Source: an uncultured Pseudomonadota bacterium
Lineage (GTDB): Bacteria > Pseudomonadota > Gammaproteobacteria > Burkholderiales > Thiobacillaceae
Assembly: GCA_903835655.1 (NCBI GenBank)
Contig: CAILNT010000031.1
Location: 1-64,000, forward strand
Length of the DNA: 64,000 bases
Direction: 5' to 3'
In this document: positions 36,966 to 45,673 of the stretch, one piece after another
How the letters are laid out: each line of letters starts with the position of its first letter
Numbering within the stretch: the first letter of the stretch is position 1
Translations under genes and position numbers: made by a program
Notes under the pieces: generated by a model
What the model saw: only the letters and a program-made list of their open reading frames with translations
What the model was told of the DNA's origin: nothing
Databases searched by the model: none

Positions 36966-38099
36966 ATGAAACGCTATCTCGACACTCAGGTCATAGCCGA
37001 CCTGCCGCGCAAGCTGATCATGCTCACCGGCCCCCGGCAGGTGGGCAAGACCACGCTGGCGCGGCAGTTGCTGGATGTTTTTGCGCCCGCCCAATACCTC
37101 AACTGGGATGTGCCCGGCGACCGGGCCATCCTCTCACGGCAAAGCTGGAGCCCGCGCAGCCGCCTCCTGGTCATGGACGAAATCCACAAGATGCCGGGCT
37201 GGAAATCCTGGTTGAAAGGGGTGGTGGACGGGCGCTGGCCGGACCAGGCCCTCTTGGCCACCGGCAGCGCGCGCATGGACACCTTCCGCCAGGGCGGCGC
37301 ATCCCTGGCCGGGCGCTACTTCTCCTTGCGCCTGCACCCCCTGTCGGTGCGGGAATGGTGTGAACAACAGGGCGCCAGCCCCGCCGCGGCCCTGGACCGC
37401 CTCCTGCAACGGGGCGGTTTCCCGGAACCCTGCCTGGCGGAAGACCCGGCCCAGGCCGAGCGCTGGCGACAGCAGTATTTCACCGACCTGATCCGCGAGG
37501 ACGTGCTGGAGTTTTCCCGGCTGCACGAGATCAACACCATGCGCGTGTTCGCCGAACTGCTGCGCGAGCGGGTCGGCTCGCCCCTGTCCCTGGCCTCCAT
37601 GGCGCGAGAACTGGCAGTTTCCCCCATCACCCTCAAGCGTTACCTGGACATCCTGCAGGCGCTCTATATCGTCTTCACCGTCCAGCCCTGGCACCGCAAC
37701 ATCGCCCGCGCCATCCTGCAGCAGCCCAAGGTGTATTTCTTCGATACCGGCCTGGTGCGCGGCGACGAGGGGGTGCGTTTCGAAAACGCCGTGGCCGCCA
37801 TGCTGCTCAAACATGCCCACTACCAGCAGGACGCGCTGGGCCGGCAGGTGCATCTGCACACCATACGCACCAAGGACTGCGCCGAAGTGGATTTCGTCCT
37901 GAGCCAGGACGACCGACTCACCCACCTGATCGAATGCAAACTGACGGATACCAAGCCCCATCGAGCCTTGCAGCGCTTTGCCGAACAGTTCCCCGAAACC
38001 TTGGCCATCCAGTTGGTGCGCGACCTACGCCAGGAAGAATATCGGGTGCGGCTGCACATTCGCGACGCGGCCGGTTGGCTGGCGGAACTTTCGGCATAA
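36966..38099 (+). CDS. ATP-binding protein, AAA plus DUF4143
   Basis: A 377-residue protein with an N-terminal AAA ATPase core (Walker A GPRQVGKTTLARQLL at about residues 24-38, Walker B RLLVMDEIHKMPGW) and a C-terminal DUF4143 nuclease-like domain (about 200-370) with EVDFVLSQDDRLTHLIECKL. A short winged-helix-like part lies between (LSLASMARELAVSPITLKRY). The cellular role of this family is unknown; members are often horizontally spread. It is preceded by a perfect palindrome and lies between ubiJ and mtnA. Confidence 0.88.
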   Translation: MKRYLDTQVIADLPRKLIMLTGPRQVGKTTLARQLLDVFAPAQYLNWDVPGDRAILSRQSWSPRSRLLVMDEIHKMPGWKSWLKGVVDGRWPDQALLATGSARMDTFRQGGASLAGRYFSLRLHPLSVREWCEQQGASPAAALDRLLQRGGFPEPCLAEDPAQAERWRQQYFTDLIREDVLEFSRLHEINTMRVFAELLRERVGSPLSLASMARELAVSPITLKRYLDILQALYIVFTVQPWHRNIARAILQQPKVYFFDTGLVRGDEGVRFENAVAAMLLKHAHYQQDALGRQVHLHTIRTKDCAEVDFVLSQDDRLTHLIECKLTDTKPHRALQRFAEQFPETLAIQLVRDLRQEEYRVRLHIRDAAGWLAELSA

Positions 38100-38128
38100 T
38101 CCGGACGTTTTCATTTCTGCCCACGCCC

Positions 38129-39217
38129 ATGAACATCGACGGCAAATCCACACGCACCCTCTGGCGTTCCGATAACGCAGTCGAGATCATCGACCAGACC
38201 CGATTACCCCATGAATTCGTGGTTCGCCGCCTGAAAACCCTGGGGGATGCCGCGGAGGCGATCAAGGTGATGCGGGTACGCGGCGCGCCGCTGATCGGCG
38301 CCACCGCCGCCCATGGCCTGGTACTGGCGGCCATGGACGATGCCGGGGAGGCCACGCTGCGGAATGCGGCCGAGGTGCTCATCGCCACCCGCCCCACCGC
38401 GGTCAATCTGCAATGGGCGGTGCGACGCATGCTGGCACGGCTGCTGCCGCTGCCCGCCGAACAACGACTGGCCGCGGCCTGGGGCGAGGCGGCGCTGATC
38501 TGCGAGGAGGACGTGGCGCAGAACCAGGCCATAGGCCGGCACGGACTGAGTCTGATCCGGGACATCGCCGCTCGTAAAACCGGGCCGGTGAACCTGCTCA
38601 CCCACTGCAACGCCGGTTGGCTCGCCACGGTCGATTGGGGCACGGCGCTGGCGCCGGTGTACGCCGCGGTGGCGGCGGGTATCGAGCTGCACGTCTGGGT
38701 GGACGAGACCCGGCCGCGCAACCAGGGCGCCAGCCTCACCGCCTGGGAGCTAGGGAAACACGGCGTGGCGCATACGCTGATCGCCGACAACGCCGGCGGC
38801 CATCTGATGCAACAGGGACGCGTCGATCTTTGCATCGTCGGCACCGACCGCACCGCCGCCAACGGCGACGTCTGCAACAAGATCGGCACCTATCTCAAGG
38901 CCCTGGCGGCGTTTGACAACAACGTGCCGTTTTACGTCGCCGCACCCGGCCCCAGCATCGACTTCGGCGTCAACTGCGGCGAGGAAATTCCCATCGAAGA
39001 ACGCAGCACCGCTGAGGTGACCCAGATCGCCGGCCTGGACGAGGAAGACCGGGTCGTGAGCGTGCGCCTCACTCCCACCGCCAGCCCCGCCGCCAACCCG
39101 GCCTTCGACGTAACGCCCGCGCGGCTGGTAACCGGGATCATCACCGAACGCGGGGTGTGTGCGGCCAGCCGCGAGGGACTGGCGGGGTTGTATCCGGAAC
39201 GGGTGGAGCGGATATGA
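38129..39217 (+). CDS. mtnA: S-methyl-5-thioribose-1-phosphate isomerase
   Basis: A 362-residue enzyme of methionine salvage converting methylthioribose-1-phosphate to methylthioribulose-1-phosphate. It has KVMRVRGAPLIGATAAHGL, LLTHCNAGWLATVDWGTALA with the catalytic Cys, and DLCIVGTDRTAANGDVCNKI with the catalytic Asp. I chose ATG 38129; the longer frame overlaps the ATPase gene. The next gene starts inside its stop. Confidence 0.93.
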   Translation: MNIDGKSTRTLWRSDNAVEIIDQTRLPHEFVVRRLKTLGDAAEAIKVMRVRGAPLIGATAAHGLVLAAMDDAGEATLRNAAEVLIATRPTAVNLQWAVRRMLARLLPLPAEQRLAAAWGEAALICEEDVAQNQAIGRHGLSLIRDIAARKTGPVNLLTHCNAGWLATVDWGTALAPVYAAVAAGIELHVWVDETRPRNQGASLTAWELGKHGVAHTLIADNAGGHLMQQGRVDLCIVGTDRTAANGDVCNKIGTYLKALAAFDNNVPFYVAAPGPSIDFGVNCGEEIPIEERSTAEVTQIAGLDEEDRVVSVRLTPTASPAANPAFDVTPARLVTGIITERGVCAASREGLAGLYPERVERI

Positions 39218-39846
39218 GCCCACTCATCGATCAAGTTGTCGCCACCGCCCGCGAGAGCGTGGCCTTGAGGCTGAACCAGGGTAGTTCCGGCAACATCAGC
39301 GCTCGCGCCGGCGGCGGCTTTCTCATTACCCCCTCCGGGCGCGACATGACGGCCCTGGCCGCCGCCGAGATCGTGGCCGTGGGCATGGACGGGGCGTACC
39401 CGGAAGGGGCGAAGCCATCGAGCGAGTGGCGCTTCCATCGCGACCTCTATGCCGCGTTTCCCGAAGCGCGGGCGGTAGTGCACGCGCATTCGCCCTTCGC
39501 CGTGGCTCTGGCCTGTCTGCGCCGCGACCTGCCGCCGTTTCACTACATGGTGGCCCTGGCCGGCGGTATGGACATCCGCTGTGCACCATACGCCACCTTC
39601 GGCACCCAGGCCTTGTCGGACGCTGTGCTCGCGGCCCTGCAAGGGCGCCGCGCCTGCCTGATGGCCAACCACGGCCTGCTCGCCTGGGGGGGCAGCCTGG
39701 CGGGCGCGCTGGCCCTGGCCCTGGAAGTGGAAGCCCTGTGCGGCCAGTATTTGCGCGCCTGTCAGACGGGTGAACCGGTGCTGCTCACGGCTCGGGAAAT
39801 GGCCGAAGTGCTGGAAAAATTCAAGGACTATGGCGCGCGGGACTGA
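39214..39846 (+). CDS. Class II aldolase (Ald2-like methylthioribulose-1-phosphate aldolase)
   Basis: A 210-residue class II aldolase/adducin protein. It shows SSGNISARAGGGFLITPSGR, the zinc-binding VVHAHSPFAVALAC and the second His in LMANHGLLAWGG. Its start overlaps the mtnA stop by an ATGA. In bacteria where mtnA is paired with a class II aldolase (ald2), the enzyme splits methylthioribulose-1-phosphate into DHAP and methylthioacetaldehyde, the DHAP shunt. Substrate is inferred from the coupling; a MtnB-like dehydratase is the main alternative. Confidence 0.8.
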   Translation: MSPLIDQVVATARESVALRLNQGSSGNISARAGGGFLITPSGRDMTALAAAEIVAVGMDGAYPEGAKPSSEWRFHRDLYAAFPEARAVVHAHSPFAVALACLRRDLPPFHYMVALAGGMDIRCAPYATFGTQALSDAVLAALQGRRACLMANHGLLAWGGSLAGALALALEVEALCGQYLRACQTGEPVLLTAREMAEVLEKFKDYGARD

Positions 39847-39880
39847 TTCAGAAACGCTCGGCCCGAATCTGCCGGGACAC

Positions 39881-40513
39881 TCACTCCTCGGGCTGCCCCG
39901 GTTTTTTGCAGCATTCCCGGGCCAGGCCAGATTCTTGCCCCAGGCGATCGCGCAAGCGTGGCAAGGCGCTCACGGACCCCAACATGACCTGCAGGGGGCT
40001 CTGGTTGCGCAAGGCGGCACAGGGGCGGCGCAACCATGCGCGCACGGCCTCGGCATCGCCGTTGAAGCGGTGCCGCAAGGATTTGTTGATCGCCAGCAGA
40101 TGCTTCACCCGGTCTACCGCCTCCCCGGGGAAGGCGCAGCCATCCTGAAGCTGCCCCAGGGCACGCGCGTCGATGTCCAGCAAGGTGGCCTGCTCGGTCA
40201 CATTCAGGCCCCAGGCCTTGAACAGGTGCAACAAGGCCGCGCCCGCGGCGCCGGGAAGGGCGACTTCATGGGCGTCCAGCTGGGTAAAGGCGGTGTCGCA
40301 CAGATCGTAGCCTTCCAGGCGGCGCCTGTGCCGCAGCCGGCACACGGCCTCGATGCCCTGTTCATAACTCGCCAGCACTTTCTGGCGGACACGGCCGCCG
40401 TCGCGGCTTCCGGAGGTCGTCACCAACACCCAGCCGCCGAACAGGTCGGGCGTCAGCATGGCCGTGGAGTAATGTCCGGCGGATTTCCAATGGAGTGTCA
40501 GCGGCTGTTTCAT
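39881..40513 (-). CDS. WGR and MbcA/ParS-type (DUF2384) domain protein
   Basis: A 210-residue protein. Residues 1-75 form a WGR domain (LTPDLFGGWVLVTTSGSR, then a basic helix). Residues 85-185 resemble the Xre/MbcA/ParS antitoxin fold, with NKSLRHRFNGDAEAVRAWLR and PLQVMLG as the toxin-binding-like motif. No RES-domain toxin is next to it. The C-terminus ends in CCKKPGQPEE. It may bind nucleic acid; the function is unknown. It is divergent from trpB2, with a palindrome between. Confidence 0.65.
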   Translation of the reverse strand: MKQPLTLHWKSAGHYSTAMLTPDLFGGWVLVTTSGSRDGGRVRQKVLASYEQGIEAVCRLRHRRRLEGYDLCDTAFTQLDAHEVALPGAAGAALLHLFKAWGLNVTEQATLLDIDARALGQLQDGCAFPGEAVDRVKHLLAINKSLRHRFNGDAEAVRAWLRRPCAALRNQSPLQVMLGSVSALPRLRDRLGQESGLARECCKKPGQPEE

Positions 40514-40540
40514 GACGGTACTATAAGAGGCCTGACAGGG

Positions 40541-40556
40541 CCCTCACAAGTGAGGG
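40541..40556. promoter_or_regulatory. Palindrome between the WGR protein and trpB2
   Basis: CCCTCAC followed by AA and GTGAGGG (40541-40556), a 16-base palindrome midway in an 88-base divergent intergenic region. No T run follows, so a terminator is unlikely, and it may be a shared operator of the two genes. No binding protein is known. Confidence 0.45.
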
Positions 40557-40601
40557 AGGCTGATAACATGCCGGGCGCTCACCCTTTTTCCGGAGACGGT
40601 C

Positions 40602-41966
40602 ATGCCACAAACCAAATTCCTGCTCGCCGAGAGCGACATTCCCACCCATTGGTACAACGTCGTCGCCGACATGCCGAACAAGCCGGCGCCGCCGCTGGGG
40701 CCGGACGGCAAGCCGGTGGGGCCGGAGGCGCTGGCACCGATCTTTCCGATGGCGCTGATCGAGCAGGAAGTCTCGGGAGAGCGCTGGATACCCATTCCGG
40801 AGCCGGTGCGCGAAGCCTACCGCCTGTATCGCCCCTCGCCGCTGTTCCGCGCGCATCGCCTGGAGCAGGTGCTGGGCACGCCGGCGCACATCTACTACAA
40901 GTACGAGGGCGTCTCCCCGGCCGGCTCGCACAAGGTCAATACCTCCATCGCCCAAGCCTATTACAACGCCCAGGCCGGCATCCACCGCCTCGCCACCGAG
41001 ACCGGCGCCGGCCAGTGGGGCTGTTCCCTGGCGCTCGCCGGGCAGATGTTCGGCATCGACGTGCGCGTATTCATGGTGAAGGTCAGCTATGACCAGAAGC
41101 CGTTTCGCCGTTCGATGATGCACACCTGGGGCGCCGAGGTGTTCGCCAGCCCTTCGCCGCACACCGTGACCGGTCGCCGCGCGCTGGAGATCGATCCGGC
41201 GTCGCCTGGCTCCCTGGGGATGGCGATCTCCGAGGCCGTGGAAGAGGCGGCCAACCGCCCGGACACCAACTATGCCCTGGGCTCCGTGCTCAATCACGTC
41301 TGCCATCACCAGACCATCATCGGCCAGGAAGCGAAAAAACAGTTCGAGATGGCCGGCGAGTACCCGGACGTGGTGATCGCCTGCTGCGGCGGCGGCTCCA
41401 ACTTCGCCGGCGCCGCCTTCCCGTTCTTCGCCGACAAGGCGGCGGGCGACCCGAAGGCGAAAGACCTGCGCCTGGTTGCGGTCGAGCCCACTTCCTGCCC
41501 GACCCTGACCCGCGGCCACTACGCCTACGACTTCGGCGACAGCGTCGGCCTCACGCCCTTGATGTTGATGTACACCCTGGGCCACGATTTCATGCCGCCT
41601 TCCATCCATGCCGGCGGCTTGCGTTATCACGGCGATTCGCCCCTGGTGTCGCAGCTCTACCACGAAAAGCTGATCGAGGCGGTGGCGGTGCCGCAACTGG
41701 CGACCTTCGAGGCAGGCGTGATGTTCTCCCGCGCCGAGGGCATCATCCCCGCCCCCGAGTCCTGCCACGCCATCCGTACCGCCATCGACGAGGCGCTGAT
41801 CTGCAAGAAAACCGGCGAGCCCAAGGTGCTGTTCTTCAACCTGTCTGGCCACGGCCACTTCGACATGGCGTCCTACGACAAGTATTTCTCCGGGCAACTG
41901 GAGGATTACGAGTACCCGGCGGCGGCCATCGACGAAGCCTTGCACCATTTGCCCAAGGTCGGCTGA
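40602..41966 (+). CDS. trpB: Tryptophan synthase beta chain-like protein, TrpB2
   Basis: A 454-residue PLP enzyme of the TrpB2 class, about 50 residues longer than classical TrpB with an N-terminal extension. PLP-lysine motif [20 protein letters not shown] and phosphate-binding [13 protein letters not shown] are clear. TrpB2 uses free indole or serine reactions, usually without TrpA; none is next to it. It lies alone on the plus strand, followed by a terminator. Confidence 0.9.
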   Translation: MPQTKFLLAESDIPTHWYNVVADMPNKPAPPLGPDGKPVGPEALAPIFPMALIEQEVSGERWIPIPEPVREAYRLYRPSPLFRAHRLEQVLGTPAHIYYKYEGVSPAGSHKVNTSIAQAYYNAQAGIHRLATETGAGQWGCSLALAGQMFGIDVRVFMVKVSYDQKPFRRSMMHTWGAEVFASPSPHTVTGRRALEIDPASPGSLGMAISEAVEEAANRPDTNYALGSVLNHVCHHQTIIGQEAKKQFEMAGEYPDVVIACCGGGSNFAGAAFPFFADKAAGDPKAKDLRLVAVEPTSCPTLTRGHYAYDFGDSVGLTPLMLMYTLGHDFMPPSIHAGGLRYHGDSPLVSQLYHEKLIEAVAVPQLATFEAGVMFSRAEGIIPAPESCHAIRTAIDEALICKKTGEPKVLFFNLSGHGHFDMASYDKYFSGQLEDYEYPAAAIDEALHHLPKVG

Positions 41967-42074
41967 TGCGCCGAAGGTTGTGGGCGGCGGTGCAGCTCTG
42001 ATAGCATCCCGACCCACCGTCCACTCGGAACGAGAGTGAGGCCGATGGACGCGCGCAGCAGCGTTTGATCGAAC

Positions 42075-42099
42075 AACCGCCAGCCCTGGCGGTTTTTTT
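42075..42099 (+). terminator. Rho-independent terminator after trpB2
   Basis: AACCGCCA (42075-42082) and TGGCGGTT (42087-42094) form an 8-bp stem around GCCC, followed by a run of T to 42099. It ends a trpB2 transcript. The 226-base gap before the DAHP synthase otherwise holds no recognisable gene. Confidence 0.85.
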
Positions 42100-42192
42100 G
42101 TTTCAGGCTGGCCCGACCCTCACCCCCTCTCCCGGGGCTGGGGGGCGCTTCAAGCGCCGTTCGCGCGGCGTTTACGTAAATGGAGTTTTGCA

Positions 42193-43266
42193 ATGCCCGG
42201 ATACCGTACCGACGACACCCGCATCGAACAGGGCGACGAATTGTTAGCGCCGATGCAGATCATGCGCGAGCTGAAAGCCAGCGAAGCTGCCTTGCGCACC
42301 ACCTACCTGGCACGCACCCGCATCCACGATGTCCTGCGCGGCGCCGATGACCGCCTGGTGGTGGTGGTCGGCCCCTGCTCCATCCATGACGCCGCGGCGG
42401 CCGTGGATTACGCGAAGAGGCTGCGGCCGCTGGCGGAGGAACTGGCGCACGACCTGGTCGTGGTCATGCGCGTTTATTTCGAGAAGCCGCGCACCACGGT
42501 GGGCTGGAAGGGCCTGATCAACGACCCGCACCTAGACGAGAGTTTCGACATCAACGAAGGTCTGCGCCAGGCGCGCAAGCTGCTGCTGGAAATCAACGAG
42601 CTGGGTCTGCCCTGCGGCACCGAGTTCCTCGATCTGATTTCGCCGCAATACATCGCCGATCTGGTTTCCTGGGGCGCGATCGGCGCGCGCACCACGGAAT
42701 CGCAATCGCATCGGCAACTGGCATCCGGCCTGTCCTGTCCAGTGGGCTTCAAGAATGGCACCGACGGCAATCTGCGCATCGCCGTGGACGCGATCAAGGC
42801 CGCTGCTTCCCACCACCACTTCGTTTCCATCACCAAATCCGGCCATGTGGCGGTGTTCAAGACCCGCGGCAACGAGGATTGCCACGTCATCCTGCGCGGC
42901 GGGAAACAACCCAATTACGACGCCCAGAGCGTGAATGCGGCCTGTGGCGAACTGGCCCTGGCCGGCCTGCGCCAACAGGTCATGGTCGACTTCTCCCACG
43001 CCAATTCGAGCAAGCAGTACCAACGCCAGATCGAGGTCGGCCATGACGTTGCCGGCCAGCTCACCTCGGGCGAAAAGCGCATCATGGGCGTGATGATCGA
43101 AAGCCATCTGGTTGCCGGTCGCCAGGACCTGAAACCCGGCGTCGCCCTGAATTACGGCCAGTCCGTCACCGACGCCTGCATCAGCTGGGAGGACAGCGAG
43201 CCCCTGTTGCGCGAACTGGCCGAGGCCGTGCGTAACCGCCGTCTGGTGTTGCCGAACGAGGAGTAG
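42193..43266 (+). CDS. aroG: 3-deoxy-7-phosphoheptulonate synthase (class I)
   Basis: A 357-residue enzyme for the first step of aromatic amino acid synthesis, condensing PEP with erythrose 4-phosphate. Class I motifs: VVVVGPCSIHDAAAAVDYAK, VMRVYFEKPRTTVGWKGLIN, SHRQLASGLSCPVGFKNGTD and VDFSHANSSK. Which amino acid inhibits it cannot be told; the name aroG is by family. There is no obvious leader peptide. Its stop lies 34 bases before a REP-like hairpin. Confidence 0.93.
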   Translation: MPGYRTDDTRIEQGDELLAPMQIMRELKASEAALRTTYLARTRIHDVLRGADDRLVVVVGPCSIHDAAAAVDYAKRLRPLAEELAHDLVVVMRVYFEKPRTTVGWKGLINDPHLDESFDINEGLRQARKLLLEINELGLPCGTEFLDLISPQYIADLVSWGAIGARTTESQSHRQLASGLSCPVGFKNGTDGNLRIAVDAIKAAASHHHFVSITKSGHVAVFKTRGNEDCHVILRGGKQPNYDAQSVNAACGELALAGLRQQVMVDFSHANSSKQYQRQIEVGHDVAGQLTSGEKRIMGVMIESHLVAGRQDLKPGVALNYGQSVTDACISWEDSEPLLRELAEAVRNRRLVLPNEE

Positions 43267-43300
43267 GCGCGGGCCTGCGCGTCGGCAAGGCAAAGATTTC

Positions 43301-43320
43301 GCGAGCAAGCTCGCTCCTAC
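43301..43320. repeat. REP-like hairpin GCGAGCAAGCTCGCTCCTAC
   Basis: GCGAGC (43301-43306), AA, GCTCGC (43309-43314) then TCCTAC. This is the sequence familiar from REP elements in Pseudomonas and some Betaproteobacteria. It lies between the DAHP synthase and ffs and just before a TAGAAT -10 candidate at 43323-43328. Confidence 0.7.
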
Positions 43321-43335
43321 GGTAGAATGCCCCTC

Positions 43336-43430
43336 GGCGGGCCCCCCCGCATGGCTGAGCCGTGAACCTGGTCAGGTCCGGAAGGAAGCAGCCACAGCAG
43401 CCGATGCCAGTGCCGGGGACCAGGCTCGCC
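43336..43430 (+). ncRNA. ffs: 4.5S signal recognition particle RNA
   Basis: About 95 bases. The conserved SRP core is visible: TGGTCAGGTCCGGAAGGAAG with the GGAA tetraloop and the AGCAGCC and CAGTGCCGGGGACCAGG sides. The ends pair GGCGGGCC with GGCTCGCC. A T run (43433-43440) follows as terminator. It binds Ffh for co-translational targeting. ffs upstream of dnaX is a common arrangement in Betaproteobacteria. Confidence 0.95.
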
Positions 43431-43516
43431 ACCTTTTTTTGGTAAGCAGTGAACGCTACGCGGTTAGTGGAAACCCCACTCCCGCGCCCCGCTCTCCACT
43501 CCCCGCCCCCCCATCC

Positions 43517-45232
43517 ATGAGCCACCAAGTCCTTGCCCGCAAATGGCGCCCGAAGCGCTTTGACCAACTGGTCGGTCAGGAGCATGTGGTGCGCGCGCTC
43601 TCCAATGCCTTGTCCAGCGGGCGCCTGCATCACGCCTACCTGTTCACCGGCACGCGCGGAGTCGGCAAGACCACGCTGGCGCGGATACTGGCGAAGTGCC
43701 TCAACTGCACCGGCCATGGCGGCGTGACCGCGGAACCCTGCGGCGCATGCCCCGCTTGCCGCGAGATCGACGGCGGACGTTTCGTTGACCTGATCGAGCT
43801 CGATGCCGCGTCCAATACCGGCGTCGACAACATGCGCGACGTGATCGAAAACGCCCAGTACGCGCCCACCGCCGGCCGCTACAAGGTCTACATCATCGAC
43901 GAAGTGCACATGCTCTCGAAGAGCGCCTTCAACGCCATGCTGAAGACACTGGAAGAGCCGCCCGGCCATGTCATCTTCATCCTCGCCACCACCGATCCGC
44001 AGAAAGTGCCGGTCACGGTGCTTTCGCGCTGCCTCCAGTTCAACTTGAAGCAGATGCCGCCGGGCCATATCGCCGGCCATCTGAGGAACGTACTGGAAGC
44101 CGAGAACCTGCCCTTCGAGGCCGGTGCCCTCGCCCTGTTGGCCCGCGCCGCGGCCGGCAGCATGCGCGATGCCCTCTCGCTCACCGACCAGGCCATCGCC
44201 TATGGCGACGGACAAGTCAGGGAAACGGACACCCGCGCCATGTTGGGCGTGATCGACCAGGCCTACCTGATGCCGCTGCTGGAAGCCCTGGCTGACGGCG
44301 ACGGGTCCGGATTGATGCGCGAAGCGGGGGAACTGGCGGCGCGCGGCTTCTCCTTCGATGCCGCCTTGCAGGACATGGCCGGCCTGTTGCACCAGCTGGC
44401 CCTGGCGCTCTCCATCCCGGAGGCGGTGGGCGAGGATACCCCCGAGCGCGAACGCCTGTTCGAACTGGCGGGGCGCCTCGACGCGGAGCGGGTGCAGGTG
44501 CTCTACCAGATCGCCACCCTGGGCCGGCGCGATCTGGAATGGGCGCCGGACGAATATGCCGGATTCAGCATGACCCTGTTGCGCATGCTCGCGTTCGCCC
44601 CGGGCGACACGCTGCCGGCGGCCCGTGCCACCCCGCCGCTGGCGCGCCCCGAAGCCCACCTTGAAGCCCGCCCCGCCCAGGCCGCACGTCCGGGCGCTGC
44701 CATGCAGCCCCTGGCGCAGGCCGCGAACGAACCCATGGCGGGCGCCCTCGCTGATGGAACTACCAGCCACCCGCGCAGGCAGCCCAAAGACGTCGGCCAA
44801 GTCTCTGACTACCCTGGCGTCGATCGAACCCCAGCCCTTGCGCACCCCACGGGGAGACGGGAGAGCGAGGACTGGCGCGCGCTCGCGGAGAGCCTGCCTG
44901 GGGCCACGCGCCAGCTTGCCTTGCAGTGCGAACGCCTGTCCCATGACGGCCCAGTCCTGCGTTTGCGCTTGCCGGAGAGCCAGAAGTCGCTGCTCGACAA
45001 CTTCGGGGACAAACTCGGCGTAGCACTCGCCGAGAAGCTGGGCGTTGGCCTGAAAGTGGAATTCGAACTCGCGGCGGAGATCGGCCAGTCCCCCGCCGTG
45101 GCCCGCGCCCGCGAGCAGGCCGCGCGCCAGACGGCGGCGGAAACGGCGATCCACGCGGACCCGTTCGTCCAGACCCTGGTGCGCGAATGCGGCGCGACCA
45201 TATCCAACATCCGGCCGCAAGCGGCGGGCTGA
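43517..45232 (+). CDS. dnaX: DNA polymerase III subunit gamma/tau
   Basis: A 571-residue clamp-loader subunit. Walker A is GTRGVGKTTLARILAKCL (about residues 45-62), followed by the zinc cysteines (CLNC, CGACPAC), then IIDEVHML and SRCLQF sensor regions. The C-terminal 200 residues (proline/alanine-rich linker and tau domain with QKSLLDNFGDKLGVALAEKL) show that the long tau form is made. No A6G slippery site is visible, so frameshift production of gamma is unlikely. I chose the ATG at 43517. It is upstream of ybaB and recR. Confidence 0.95.
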   Translation: MSHQVLARKWRPKRFDQLVGQEHVVRALSNALSSGRLHHAYLFTGTRGVGKTTLARILAKCLNCTGHGGVTAEPCGACPACREIDGGRFVDLIELDAASNTGVDNMRDVIENAQYAPTAGRYKVYIIDEVHMLSKSAFNAMLKTLEEPPGHVIFILATTDPQKVPVTVLSRCLQFNLKQMPPGHIAGHLRNVLEAENLPFEAGALALLARAAAGSMRDALSLTDQAIAYGDGQVRETDTRAMLGVIDQAYLMPLLEALADGDGSGLMREAGELAARGFSFDAALQDMAGLLHQLALALSIPEAVGEDTPERERLFELAGRLDAERVQVLYQIATLGRRDLEWAPDEYAGFSMTLLRMLAFAPGDTLPAARATPPLARPEAHLEARPAQAARPGAAMQPLAQAANEPMAGALADGTTSHPRRQPKDVGQVSDYPGVDRTPALAHPTGRRESEDWRALAESLPGATRQLALQCERLSHDGPVLRLRLPESQKSLLDNFGDKLGVALAEKLGVGLKVEFELAAEIGQSPAVARAREQAARQTAAETAIHADPFVQTLVRECGATISNIRPQAAG

Positions 45233-45256
45233 ATTTGTCACTGATAGAGGAATCAC

Positions 45257-45604
45257 ATGCTCAAAGGCGGAATGGGTGGCATCGGCAACCTGATGAAACA
45301 GGCGCAGCAGATGCAGGAAAACATGCAGAAAATGCAGGCCAAGCTGGCCGTGATGGAAGTCGAGGGCGTGGCGGGTGCCGGCCTGGTGAAGGTGACGATG
45401 ACCGGCAAGCATGATGTTCGCCGAGTCGCCGTCGACCCCAGCCTGCTGGCAGGCAACGGCGACGACGACAAGGAAATGCTGGAAGATCTGATCGCCGCCG
45501 CCTTCAACGACGCGGTGCGCAAGATCGAGGAAACCGTGCAGGACAAGGTGGCCTCCGCCACAGCCGGCCTGCCGCTGCCACCCGGATTCAAGCTGCCGTT
45601 CTGA
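45257..45604 (+). CDS. ybaB: Nucleoid-associated protein, YbaB/EbfC family
   Basis: A 115-residue DNA-binding protein. It opens [20 protein letters not shown] with the coiled-coil, then [20 protein letters not shown], typical of the family. It lies 24 bases after dnaX and before recR, the conserved dnaX-ybaB-recR operon. An AGAGGAATCAC sequence provides the ribosome binding site. Confidence 0.95.
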   Translation: MLKGGMGGIGNLMKQAQQMQENMQKMQAKLAVMEVEGVAGAGLVKVTMTGKHDVRRVAVDPSLLAGNGDDDKEMLEDLIAAAFNDAVRKIEETVQDKVASATAGLPLPPGFKLPF

Positions 45605-45673
45605 CCTGGTCGCGAGTAGCCGGTGGCGAGCCGCCACTGGCCATCCGCCATTAGCCACGCGCGACTCGCCATC

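Noticed and set aside
40521-42017. 498-residue minus-strand open frame opposite trpB2
   Set aside because: Antisense shadow of trpB2 with typical low-complexity composition.
41970-42192. Leader peptide or attenuator for the DAHP synthase
   Set aside because: Short frames here (for example [11 protein letters not shown]) contain only one aromatic residue, and the only terminator fits the end of trpB2.
43181-45658. 825-residue minus-strand open frame opposite dnaX
   Set aside because: Shadow of the GC-rich dnaX coding frame; no domain and runs across ffs.
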